Translations under genes and position numbers: made by a program | Assembly (NCBI GenBank): GCA_964057225.1 | Contig: OZ059897.1 | Span: forward strand, 16,554,001 to 16,618,000 | Reading direction: 5' to 3' | DNA length: 64,000 nt | Source of the DNA: Auanema rhodensis | Lineage: Eukaryota > Nematoda > Chromadorea > Rhabditida > Rhabditidae | Part shown: in pieces, positions 1 to 12,100 of the stretch | Layout of the letters: each line of letters starts with the position of its first letter | Numbering within the stretch: position 1 is the stretch's first letter | Notes under the pieces: generated by a model | What the model was told of the DNA's origin: nothing | The model's database searches: none | What the model saw: the letters and a program-made list of their open reading frames with translations, nothing else

Positions 1-75
1 GGTGCCTAATGTTTTCTTGGTATCTATGAAAAACAGATTGTTCAGAATGTTTTTTGATTGTGTCTATAGCTCCAT

Positions 76-87
76 TGGCGCAGTTGG
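76..87 (+). promoter_or_regulatory. Pol III A box (representative unit)
   Basis: TGGCGCAGTTGG, at tRNA positions 8-19, matches the eukaryotic A-box consensus TRGYNNARNNGG. It is preserved in nearly every unit. A subset carries GGCGTAGTTGG (for example at 914, 2097, 3111, 4294, 5646, 6829, 8012 and 9195), which only turns one D-stem pair into a wobble. Immediately upstream of each gene lies TCTATA, TGTATA or TATATA. Confidence 0.85.
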
Positions 88-130
88 TTAGCGCGTGGTA
101 CTTATAAGTATAAGTGATGCCGAGGTCAGC

Positions 131-141
131 AGTTCGATCCT
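131..141 (+). promoter_or_regulatory. Pol III B box (representative unit)
   Basis: AGTTCGATCCT in the T arm matches the B-box consensus GGTTCGANTCC with a single initial A for G. It is the TFIIIC-binding element, and the array therefore offers hundreds of closely spaced TFIIIC sites. Confidence 0.85.
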
Positions 142-155
142 GCTATGGAGCAAAG

Positions 156-159
156 TTTT
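156..159 (+). terminator. Pol III terminator TTTT (representative unit)
   Basis: A T4 run begins four bases after the tRNA 3' end (GCAAAGTTTT). Some units have T7 instead (GCAATTTTTTTG). Others have only three T (AAAGTTTCGG or AAAAATTTGG) and must rely on downstream T4 or T6 runs. Confidence 0.8.
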
Positions 160-3100
160 AGCTCCGTTCGGCGCCTAATGTTTTCTTGGTATCCATGAAA
201 AACAGATTGTTCAGAATGTTTTTTGATTGTGTCTATAGCTCCATTGGCGCAGTTGGTTAGCGCGTGGTACTTATAAGTATAAGTGATGCCGAGGTCAGCA
301 GTTCGATCCTGCTATGGAGCAAAGTTTTGGCTCTGGCTGGCGCCTAATGTTTTCTTGGTATCTATGAAAAACAGATTGTTCAGAATGTTTTTTGATTGTG
401 TGTATAGCTCCATTGGCGCAGTTGGTTAGCGCGTGGTACTTATAAGTATAAGTGATGCCGAGGTCAGCAGTTCGATCCTGCTATGGAGCAAAGTTTTGGC
501 TCGGGCTGGCGCCTAATGTTTTCTTGGTATCTATGAAAAACAGATTGTTCAGAATGTTTTTTGATTGTGTGTATAGCTCCATTGGCGCAGTTGGTTAGCG
601 CGTGGTCCTTATAAGTATAAGTGATGCCGAGGTCAGCAGTTCGATCCTGCTATGGAGCAAAGTTTTGGCTCGGGCTGGCGCCTAATGTTTTCTTGGTATC
701 TATGAAAAACAGATTGTTCAGAATGTTTTTTGATTGTGTCTATAGCTCCATTGGCGCAGTTGGTTAGCGCGTGGTACTTATAAGTATAAGTGATGCCGAG
801 GTCAGCAGTTCGATCCTGCTATGGAGCAAAGTTTTGGCTCTGGCTGGCGCCTAATGTTTTCTTGGTATCTATGAAAAACAGATTGTTCAGAATGTTTTTT
901 GATTGTGTCTATAGCTCCATTGGCGTAGTTGGTTAGCGCGTGGTACTTATAAGTATAAGTGATGCCGAGGTCAGCAGTTCGATCCTGCTATGGAGCAAAG
1001 TTTTAGCTCCGTTCGGCGCCTAATGTTTTCTTGGTATCCATGAAAAACAGATTGTTCAGAATGTTTTTTGATTGTGTCTATAGCTCCATTGGCGCAGTTG
1101 GTTAGCGCGTGGTACTTATAAGTATAAGTGATGCCGAGGTCAGCAGTTCGATCCTGCTATGGAGCAAAGTTTTGGCTCTGGCTGGCGCCTAATGTTTTCT
1201 TGGTATCTATGAAAAACAGATTGTTCAGAATGTTTTTTGATTGTGTGTATAGCTCCATTGGCGCAGTTGGTTAGCGCGTGGTACTTATAAGTATAAGTGA
1301 TGCCGAGGTCAGCAGTTCGATCCTGCTATGGAGCAAAGTTTTAGCTCCGTTCGGCGCCTAATGTTTTCTTGGTATCCATGAAAAACAGATTGTTCAGAAT
1401 GTTTTTTGATTGTGTCTATAGCTCCATTGGCGCAGTTGGTTAGCGCGTGGTACTTATAAGTATAAGTGATGCCGAGGTCAGCAGTTCGATCCTGCTATGG
1501 AGCAAAGTTTTGGCTCTGGCTGGCGCCTAATGTTTTCTTGGTATCTATGAAAAACAGATTGTTCAGAATGTTTTTTGATTGTGTGTATAGCTCCATTGGC
1601 GCAGTTGGTTAGCGCGTGGTACTTATAAGTATAAGTGATGCCGAGGTCAGCAGTTCGATCCTGCTATGGAGCAAAGTTTTGGCTCGGGCTGGCGCCTAAT
1701 GTTTTCTTGGTATCTATGAAAAACAGATTGTTCAGAATGTTTTTTGATTGTGTGTATAGCTCCATTGGCGCAGTTGGTTAGCGCGTGGTCCTTATAAGTA
1801 TAAGTGATGCCGAGGTCAGCAGTTCGATCCTGCTATGGAGCAAAGTTTTGGCTCGGGCTGGCGCCTAATGTTTTCTTGGTATCTATGAAAAACAGATTGT
1901 TCAGAATGTTTTTTGATTGTGTCTATAGCTCCATTGGCGCAGTTGGTTAGCGCGTGGTACTTATAAGTATAAGTGATGCCGAGGTCAGCAGTTCGATCCT
2001 GCTATGGAGCAAAGTTTTGGCTCTGGCTGGCGCCTAATGTTTTCTTGGTATCTATGAAAAACAGATTGTTCAGAATGTTTTTTGATTGTGTCTATAGCTC
2101 CATTGGCGTAGTTGGTTAGCGCGTGGTACTTATAAGTATAAGTGATGCCGAGGTCAGCAGTTCGATCCTGCTATGGAGCAAAGTTTTAGCTCCGTTCGGC
2201 GCCTAATGTTTTCTTGGTATCCATGAAAAACAGATTGTTCAGAATGTTTTTTGATTGTGTCTATAGCTCCATTGGCGCAGTTGGTTAGCGCGTGGTACTT
2301 ATAAGTATAAGTGATGCCGAGGTCAGCAGTTCGATCCTGCTATGGAGCAAAGTTTTGGCTCTGGCTGGCGCCTAATGTTTTCTTGGTATCTATGAAAAAC
2401 AGATTGTTCAGAATGTTTTTTGATTGTGTCTATAGCTCCATTGGCGCAGTTGGTTAGCGCGTGGTACTTATAAGTATAAGTGATGCCGAGGTCAGCAGTT
2501 CGATCCTGCTATGGAGCAAAGTTTTGGCTCTGGCTGGCGCCTAATGTTTTCTTGGTATCTATGAAAAACAGATTGTTCAGAATGTTTTTTGATTGTGTGT
2601 ATAGCTCCATTGGCGCAGTTGGTTAGCGCGTGGTACTTATAAGTATAAGTGATGCCGAGGTCAGCAGTTCGATCCTGCTATGGAGCAAAGTTTTGGCTCG
2701 GGCTGGCGCCTAATGTTTTCTTGGTATCTATGAAAAACAGATTGTTCAGAATGTTTTTTGATTGTGTGTATAGCTCCATTGGCGCAGTTGGTTAGCGCGT
2801 GGTACTTATAAGTATAAGTGATGCCGAGGTCAGCAGTTCGATCCTGCTATGGAGCAAAGTTTCGGCTCTGGCTGGCGCCTAATGTTTTCTTGGTATCTAT
2901 GAAAAACAGATTGTTCAGAATGTTTTTTGATTGTGTGTATAGCTCCATTGGCGCAGTTGGTTAGCGCGTGGTCCTTATAAGTATAAGTGATGCCGAGGTC
3001 AGCAGTTCGATCCTGCTATGGAGCAAAGTTTTGGCTCTGGCTGGCGCCTAATGTTTTCTTGGTATCTATGAAAAACAGATTGTTCAGAATGTTTTTTGAT

Positions 3101-6100
3101 TGTGTCTATAGCTCCATTGGCGTAGTTGGTTAGCGCGTGGTACTTATAAGTATAAGTGATGCCGAGGTCAGCAGTTCGATCCTGCTATGGAGCAAAGTTT
3201 TAGCTCTGGCTGGCGCCTAATGTTTTCTTGGTATCTATGAAAAACAGATTGTTCAGAATGTTTTTTGATTGTGTCTATAGCTCCATTGGCGCAGTTGGTT
3301 AGCGCGTGGTACTTATAAGTATAAGTGATGCCGAGGTCAGCAGTTCGATCCTGCTATGGAGCAAAGTTTTGGCTCTGGCTGGCGCCTAATGTTTTCTTGG
3401 TATCTATGAAAAACAGATTGTTCAGAATGTTTTTTGATTGTGTGTATAGCTCCATTGGCGCAGTTGGTTAGCGCGTGGTCCTTATAAGTATAAGTGATGC
3501 CGAGGTCAGCAGTTCGATCCTGCTATGGAGCAAAGTTTTGGCTCTGGCTGGCGCCTAATGTTTTCTTGGTATCTATGAAAAACAGATTGTTCAGAATGTT
3601 TTTTGATTGTGTGTATAGCTCCATTGGCGCAGTTGGTTAGCGCGTGGTACTTATAAGTATAAGTGATGCCGAGGTCAGCAGTTCGATCCTGCTATGGAGC
3701 AAAGTTTTGGCTCTGGCTGGCGCCTAATGTTTTCTTGGTATCTATGAAAAACAGATTGTTCAGAATGTTTTTTGATTGTGTGTATAGCTCCATTGGCGCA
3801 GTTGGTTAGCGCGTGGTACTTATAAGTATAAGTGATGCCGAGGTCAGCAGTTCGATCCTGCTATGGAGCAAAGTTTTGGCTCGGGCTGGCGCCTAATGTT
3901 TTCTTGGTATCTATGAAAAACAGATTGTTCAGAATGTTTTTTGATTGTGTGTATAGCTCCATTGGCGCAGTTGGTTAGCGCGTGGTCCTTATAAGTATAA
4001 GTGATGCCGAGGTCAGCAGTTCGATCCTGCTATGGAGCAAAGTTTTGGCTCGGGCTGGCGCCTAATGTTTTCTTGGTATCTATGAAAAACAGATTGTTCA
4101 GAATGTTTTTTGATTGTGTCTATAGCTCCATTGGCGCAGTTGGTTAGCGCGTGGTACTTATAAGTATAAGTGATGCCGAGGTCAGCAGTTCGATCCTGCT
4201 ATGGAGCAAAGTTTTGGCTCTGGCTGGCGCCTAATGTTTTCTTGGTATCTATGAAAAACAGATTGTTCAGAATGTTTTTTGATTGTGTCTATAGCTCCAT
4301 TGGCGTAGTTGGTTAGCGCGTGGTACTTATAAGTATAAGTGATGCCGAGGTCAGCAGTTCGATCCTGCTATGGAGCAAAGTTTTAGCTCCGTTCGGCGCC
4401 TAATGTTTTCTTGGTATCCATGAAAAACAGATTGTTCAGAATGTTTTTTGATTGTGTCTATAGCTCCATTGGCGCAGTTGGTTAGCGCGTGGTACTTATA
4501 AGTATAAGTGATGCCGAGGTCAGCAGTTCGATCCTGCTATGGAGCAAAGTTTTGGCTCTGGCTGGTGCCTAATGTTTTCTTGGTATCTATGAAAAACAGA
4601 TTGTTCAGAATGTTTTTTGATTGTGTCTATAGCTCCATTGGCGCAGTTGGTTAGCGCGTGGTACTTATAAGTATAAGTGATGCCGAGGTCAGCAGTTCGA
4701 TCCTGCTATGGAGCAAAGTTTTAGCTCCGTTCGGCGCCTAATGTTTTCTTGGTATCCATGAAAAACAGATTGTTCAGAATGTTTTTTGATTGTGTCTATA
4801 GCTCCATTGGCGCAGTTGGTTAGCGCGTGGTACTTATAAGTATAAGTGATGCCGAGGTCAGCAGTTCGATCCTGCTATGGAGCAAAGTTTTGGCTCTGGC
4901 TGGCGCCTAATGTTTTCTTGGTATCTATGAAAAACAGATTGTTCAGAATGTTTTTTGATTGTGTCTATAGCTCCATTGGCGCAGTTGGTTAGCGCGTGGT
5001 ACTTATAAGTATAAGTGATGCCGAGGTCAGCAGTTCGATCCTGCTATGGAGCAAAGTTTTGGCTCTGGCTGGCGCCTAATGTTTTCTTGGTATCTATGAA
5101 AAACAGATTGTTCAGAATGTTTTTTGATTGTGTGTATAGCTCCATTGGCGCAGTTGGTTAGCGCGTGGTACTTATAAGTATAAGTGATGCCGAGGTCAGC
5201 AGTTCGATCCTGCTATGGAGCAAAGTTTTGGCTCGGGCTGGCGCCTAATGTTTTCTTGGTATCTATGAAAAACAGATTGTTCAGAATGTTTTTTGATTGT
5301 GTGTATAGCTCCATTGGCGCAGTTGGTTAGCGCGTGGTACTTATAAGTATAAGTGATGCCGAGGTCAGCAGTTCGATCCTGCTATGGAGCAAAGTTTCGG
5401 CTCTGGCTGGCGCCTAATGTTTTCTTGGTATCTATGAAAAACAGATTGTTCAGAATGTTTTTTGATTGTGTGTATAGCTCCATTGGCGCAGTTGGTTAGC
5501 GCGTGGTCCTTATAAGTATAAGTGATGCCGAGGTCAGCAGTTCGATCCTGCTATGGAGCAAAGTTTTGGCTCTGGCTGGCGCCTAATGTTTTCTTGGTAT
5601 CTATGAAAAACAGATTGTTCAGAATGTTTTTTGATTGTGTCTATAGCTCCATTGGCGTAGTTGGTTAGCGCGTGGTACTTATAAGTATAAGTGATGCCGA
5701 GGTCAGCAGTTCGATCCTGCTATGGAGCAAAGTTTTAGCTCTGGCTGGCGCCTAATGTTTTCTTGGTATCTATGAAAAACAGATTGTTCAGAATGTTTTT
5801 TGATTGTGTCTATAGCTCCATTGGCGCAGTTGGTTAGCGCGTGGTACTTATAAGTATAAGTGATGCCGAGGTCAGCAGTTCGATCCTGCTATGGAGCAAA
5901 GTTTTGGCTCTGGCTGGCGCCTAATGTTTTCTTGGTATCTATGAAAAACAGATTGTTCAGAATGTTTTTTGATTGTGTGTATAGCTCCATTGGCGCAGTT
6001 GGTTAGCGCGTGGTCCTTATAAGTATAAGTGATGCCGAGGTCAGCAGTTCGATCCTGCTATGGAGCAAAGTTTTGGCTCTGGCTGGCGCCTAATGTTTTC

Positions 6101-9100
6101 TTGGTATCTATGAAAAACAGATTGTTCAGAATGTTTTTTGATTGTGTGTATAGCTCCATTGGCGCAGTTGGTTAGCGCGTGGTACTTATAAGTATAAGTG
6201 ATGCCGAGGTCAGCAGTTCGATCCTGCTATGGAGCAAAGTTTTGGCTCTGGCTGGCGCCTAATGTTTTCTTGGTATCTATGAAAAACAGATTGTTCAGAA
6301 TGTTTTTTGATTGTGTGTATAGCTCCATTGGCGCAGTTGGTTAGCGCGTGGTACTTATAAGTATAAGTGATGCCGAGGTCAGCAGTTCGATCCTGCTATG
6401 GAGCAAAGTTTTGGCTCGGGCTGGCGCCTAATGTTTTCTTGGTATCTATGAAAAACAGATTGTTCAGAATGTTTTTTGATTGTGTGTATAGCTCCATTGG
6501 CGCAGTTGGTTAGCGCGTGGTCCTTATAAGTATAAGTGATGCCGAGGTCAGCAGTTCGATCCTGCTATGGAGCAAAGTTTTGGCTCGGGCTGGCGCCTAA
6601 TGTTTTCTTGGTATCTATGAAAAACAGATTGTTCAGAATGTTTTTTGATTGTGTCTATAGCTCCATTGGCGCAGTTGGTTAGCGCGTGGTACTTATAAGT
6701 ATAAGTGATGCCGAGGTCAGCAGTTCGATCCTGCTATGGAGCAAAGTTTTGGCTCTGGCTGGCGCCTAATGTTTTCTTGGTATCTATGAAAAACAGATTG
6801 TTCAGAATGTTTTTTGATTGTGTCTATAGCTCCATTGGCGTAGTTGGTTAGCGCGTGGTACTTATAAGTATAAGTGATGCCGAGGTCAGCAGTTCGATCC
6901 TGCTATGGAGCAAAGTTTTAGCTCCGTTCGGCGCCTAATGTTTTCTTGGTATCCATGAAAAACAGATTGTTCAGAATGTTTTTTGATTGTGTCTATAGCT
7001 CCATTGGCGCAGTTGGTTAGCGCGTGGTACTTATAAGTATAAGTGATGCCGAGGTCAGCAGTTCGATCCTGCTATGGAGCAAAGTTTTGGCTCTGGCTGG
7101 CGCCTAATGTTTTCTTGGTATCTATGAAAAACAGATTGTTCAGAATGTTTTTTGATTGTGTCTATAGCTCCATTGGCGCAGTTGGTTAGCGCGTGGTACT
7201 TATAAGTATAAGTGATGCCGAGGTCAGCAGTTCGATCCTGCTATGGAGCAAAGTTTTGGCTCTGGCTGGCGCCTAATGTTTTCTTGGTATCTATGAAAAA
7301 CAGATTGTTCAGAATGTTTTTTGATTGTGTCTATAGCTCCATTGGCGCAGTTGGTTAGCGCGTGGTACTTATAAGTATAAGTGATGCCGAGGTCAGCAGT
7401 TCGATCCTGCTATGGAGCAAAGTTTTGGCTCTGGCTGGCGCCTAATGTTTTCTTGGTATCTATGAAAAACAGATTGTTCAGAATGTTTTTTGATTGTGTG
7501 TATAGCTCCATTGGCGCAGTTGGTTAGCGCGTGGTACTTATAAGTATAAGTGATGCCGAGGTCAGCAGTTCGATCCTGCTATGGAGCAAAGTTTTGGCTC
7601 GGGCTGGCGCCTAATGTTTTCTTGGTATCTATGAAAAACAGATTGTTCAGAATGTTTTTTGATTGTGTGTATAGCTCCATTGGCGCAGTTGGTTAGCGCG
7701 TGGTACTTATAAGTATAAGTGATGCCGAGGTCAGCAGTTCGATCCTGCTATGGAGCAAAGTTTCGGCTCTGGCTGGCGCCTAATGTTTTCTTGGTATCTA
7801 TGAAAAACAGATTGTTCAGAATGTTTTTTGATTGTGTGTATAGCTCCATTGGCGCAGTTGGTTAGCGCGTGGTCCTTATAAGTATAAGTGATGCCGAGGT
7901 CAGCAGTTCGATCCTGCTATGGAGCAAAGTTTTGGCTCTGGCTGGCGCCTAATGTTTTCTTGGTATCTATGAAAAACAGATTGTTCAGAATGTTTTTTGA
8001 TTGTGTCTATAGCTCCATTGGCGTAGTTGGTTAGCGCGTGGTACTTATAAGTATAAGTGATGCCGAGGTCAGCAGTTCGATCCTGCTATGGAGCAAAGTT
8101 TTAGCTCTGGCTGGCGCCTAATGTTTTCTTGGTATCTATGAAAAACAGATTGTTCAGAATGTTTTTTGATTGTGTCTATAGCTCCATTGGCGCAGTTGGT
8201 TAGCGCGTGGTACTTATAAGTATAAGTGATGCCGAGGTCAGCAGTTCGATCCTGCTATGGAGCAAAGTTTTGGCTCTGGCTGGCGCCTAATGTTTTCTTG
8301 GTATCTATGAAAAACAGATTGTTCAGAATGTTTTTTGATTGTGTGTATAGCTCCATTGGCGCAGTTGGTTAGCGCGTGGTCCTTATAAGTATAAGTGATG
8401 CCGAGGTCAGCAGTTCGATCCTGCTATGGAGCAAAGTTTTGGCTCTGGCTGGCGCCTAATGTTTTCTTGGTATCTATGAAAAACAGATTGTTCAGAATGT
8501 TTTTTGATTGTGTGTATAGCTCCATTGGCGCAGTTGGTTAGCGCGTGGTACTTATAAGTATAAGTGATGCCGAGGTCAGCAGTTCGATCCTGCTATGGAG
8601 CAAAGTTTTAGCTCCGTTCGGCGCCTAATGTTTTCTTGGTATCCATGAAAAACAGATTGTTCAGAATGTTTTTTGATTGTGTCTATAGCTCCATTGGCGC
8701 AGTTGGTTAGCGCGTGGTACTTATAAGTATAAGTGATGCCGAGGTCAGCAGTTCGATCCTGCTATGGAGCAAAGTTTTGGCTCGGGCTGGCGCCTAATGT
8801 TTTCTTGGTATCTATGAAAAACAGATTGTTCAGAATGTTTTTTGATTGTGTGTATAGCTCCATTGGCGCAGTTGGTTAGCGCGTGGTACTTATAAGTATA
8901 AGTGATGCCGAGGTCAGCAGTTCGATCCTGCTATGGAGCAAAGTTTCGGCTCTGGCTGGCGCCTAATGTTTTCTTGGTATCTATGAAAAACAGATTGTTC
9001 AGAATGTTTTTTGATTGTGTGTATAGCTCCATTGGCGCAGTTGGTTAGCGCGTGGTCCTTATAAGTATAAGTGATGCCGAGGTCAGCAGTTCGATCCTGC

Positions 9101-12100
9101 TATGGAGCAAAGTTTTGGCTCTGGCTGGCGCCTAATGTTTTCTTGGTATCTATGAAAAACAGATTGTTCAGAATGTTTTTTGATTGTGTCTATAGCTCCA
9201 TTGGCGTAGTTGGTTAGCGCGTGGTACTTATAAGTATAAGTGATGCCGAGGTCAGCAGTTCGATCCTGCTATGGAGCAAAGTTTTAGCTCTGGCTGGCGC
9301 CTAATGTTTTCTTGGTATCTATGAAAAACAGATTGTTCAGAATGTTTTTTGATTGTGTCTATAGCTCCATTGGCGCAGTTGGTTAGCGCGTGGTACTTAT
9401 AAGTATAAGTGATGCCGAGGTCAGCAGTTCGATCCTGCTATGGAGCAAAGTTTTGGCTCTGGCTGGCGCCTAATGTTTTCTTGGTATCTATGAAAAACAG
9501 ATTGTTCAGAATGTTTTTTGATTGTGTGTATAGCTCCATTGGCGCAGTTGGTTAGCGCGTGGTCCTTATAAGTATAAGTGATGCCGAGGTCAGCAGTTCG
9601 ATCCTGCTATGGAGCAAAGTTTTGGCTCTGGCTGGCGCCTAATGTTTTCTTGGTATCTATGAAAAACAGATTGTTCAGAATGTTTTTTGATTGTGTGTAT
9701 AGCTCCATTGGCGCAGTTGGTTAGCGCGTGGTACTTATAAGTATAAGTGATGCCGAGGTCAGCAGTTCGATCCTGCTATGGAGCAAAGTTTTGGCTCTGG
9801 CTGGCGCCTAATGTTTTCTTGGTATCTATGAAAAACAGATTGTTCAGAATGTTTTTTGATTGTGTGTATAGCTCCATTGGCGCAGTTGGTTAGCGCGTGG
9901 TACTTATAAGTATAAGTGATGCCGAGGTCAGCAGTTCGATCCTGCTATGGAGCAAAGTTTTGGCTCGGGCTGGCGCCTAATGTTTTCTTGGTATCTATGA
10001 AAAACAGATTGTTCAGAATGTTTTTTGATTGTGTGTATAGCTCCATTGGCGCAGTTGGTTAGCGCGTGGTACTTATAAGTATAAGTGATGCCGAGGTCAG
10101 CAGTTCGATCCTGCTATGGAGCAAAGTTTCGGCTCTGGCTGGCGCCTAATGTTTTCTTGGTATCTATGAAAAACAGATTGTTCAGAATGTTTTTTGATTG
10201 TGTCTATAGCTCCATTGGCGCAGTTGGTTAGCGCGTGGTACTTATAAGTATAAGTGATGCCGAGGTCAGCAGTTCGATCCTGCTATGGAGCAAAGTTTTG
10301 GCTCGGGCTGGCGCCTAATGTTTTCTTGGTATCTATGAAAAACAGATTGTTCAGAATGTTTTTTGATTGTGTCTATAGCTCCATTGGCGCAGTTGGTTAG
10401 CGCGTGGTACTTATAAGTATAAGTGATGCCGAGGTCAGCAGTTCGATCCTGCTATGGAGCAATTTTTTTGCTCGGGCTGGCGCCTAATGTTTTCTTGGTA
10501 TCTATGAAAAACAGATTGTTCAGAATGTTTTTTGATTGTGTCTATAGCTCCATTGGCGCAGTTGGTTAGCGCGTGGTACTTATAAGTATAAGTGATGCCG
10601 AGGTCAGCAGTTCGATCCTGCTATGGAGCAAAGTTTTGGCTCTGGCTGGCGCCTAATGTTTTCTTGGTATCTATGAAAAACAGATTGTTCAGAATGTTTT
10701 TTGATTGTGTGTATAGCTCCATTGGCGCAGTTGGTTAGCGCGTGGTACTTATAAGTATAAGTGATGCCGAGGTCAGCAGTTCGATCCTGCTATGGAGCAA
10801 AGTTTTGGCTCTGGCTGGCGCCTAATGTTTTCTTGGTATCTGTGAAAAACAGATTGTTCAGAATGTTTTTTGATTGTGTGTACAGCTCCATTGGCGCAGT
10901 TGGTTAGCGCGTGGTACTTATAAGTATAAGTGATGCCGAGGTCAGCAGTTCGATCCTGCTATGGAGCAAAGTTTTGGCTCGGGCTGGCGCCTAATGTTTT
11001 CTTGGTATCTATGAAAAACAGATTGTTCAGAATGTTTTTTGATTGTGTGTATAGCTCCATTGGCGCAGTTGGTTAGCGCGTGGTACTTATAAGTATAAGT
11101 GATGCCGAGGTCAGCAGTTCGATCCTGCTATGGAGCAAAGTTTTGGCTCTGGCTGGCGCCTAATGTTTTCTTGGTATCTATGAAAAACAGATTGTTCAGA
11201 ATGTTTTTTGATTGTGTCTATAGCTCCATTGGCGCAGTTGGTTAGCGCGTGGTACTTATAAGTATAAGTGATGCCGAGGTCAGCAGTTCGATCCTGCTAT
11301 GGAGCAAAGTTTTGGCTCCGTTCGGCGCCTAATGTTTTCTTGGTATCTATGAAAAACAGATTGTTCAGAATGTTTTTTGATTGTGTGTATAGCTCCATTG
11401 GCGCAGTTGGTTAGCGCGTGGTACTTATAAGTATAAGTGATGCCGAGGTCAGCAGTTCGATCCTGCTATGGAGCAATTTTTTTGCTCGGGCTGGCGCCTA
11501 ATGTTTTCTTGGTATCTATGAAAAACAGATTGTTCAGAATGTTTTTTGATTGTGTCTATAGCTCCATTGGCGCAGTTGGTTAGCGCGTGCTACTTATAAG
11601 TATAAGTGATGCCGAGGTCAGCAGTTCGATCCTGCTATGGAGCAAAGTTTTGGCTCTGGCTGGCGCCTAATGTTTTCTTGGTATCTATGAAAAACAGATT
11701 GTTCAGAATGTTTTTTGATTGTGTGTATAGCTCCATTGGCGCAGTTGGTTAGCGCGTGGTACTTATAAGTATAAGTGATGCCGAGGTCAGCAGTTCGATC
11801 CTGCTATGGAGCAATTTTTTTGCTCGGGCTGGCGCCTAATGTTTTCTTGGTATCTATGAAAAACAGATTGTTCAGAATGTTTTTTGATTGTGTCTATAGC
11901 TCCATTGGCGCAGTTGGTTAGCGCGTGGTACTTATAAGTATAAGTGATGCCGAGGTCAGCAGTTCGATCCTGCTATGGAGCAAAGTTTTGGCTCTGGCTG
12001 GCGCCTAATGTTTTCTTGGTATCTATGAAAAACAGATTGTTCAGAATGTTTTTTGATAGTGTGTATAGCTCCATTGGCGCAGTTGGTTAGCGCGTGGTAC

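Larger units (their letters stand above)
69..152 (+). tRNA. tRNA-Ile (anticodon UAU) with 10-nt intron; first of 252 copies
   Basis: This is the representative unit. The acceptor stem GCTCCAT pairs with ATGGAGC. The D stem is GCGC/GCGC with loop AGTTGGTTA. The anticodon stem is TGGTA/TGCCG, and the T arm is AGCAG-TTCGATC-CTGCT, followed by discriminator A. The spliced anticodon loop is CTTATAA, with anticodon TAT at 34-36. A 10-nt intron, AGTATAAGTG, sits at the canonical 37/38 position. CCA is not encoded. The mature product would be 74 nt before CCA addition and would decode AUA. Eukaryotic tRNA-Ile(UAU) genes commonly carry an intron at this site, which supports the assignment. Other copies start at 69+169k (block 1), 28907+169k (block 2), 40084+169k (block 3), 49380+169k (block 4) and the positions given for block 5. 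Confidence 0.93.

Noticed and set aside
69..152. Reading the extra anticodon-loop bases as a long variable arm (Leu/Ser-type tRNA) or as a defective tRNA
   Set aside because: Removing 10 nt at the canonical 37/38 site restores a standard 7-nt loop with TAT, and the rest matches eukaryotic tRNA-Ile(UAU).
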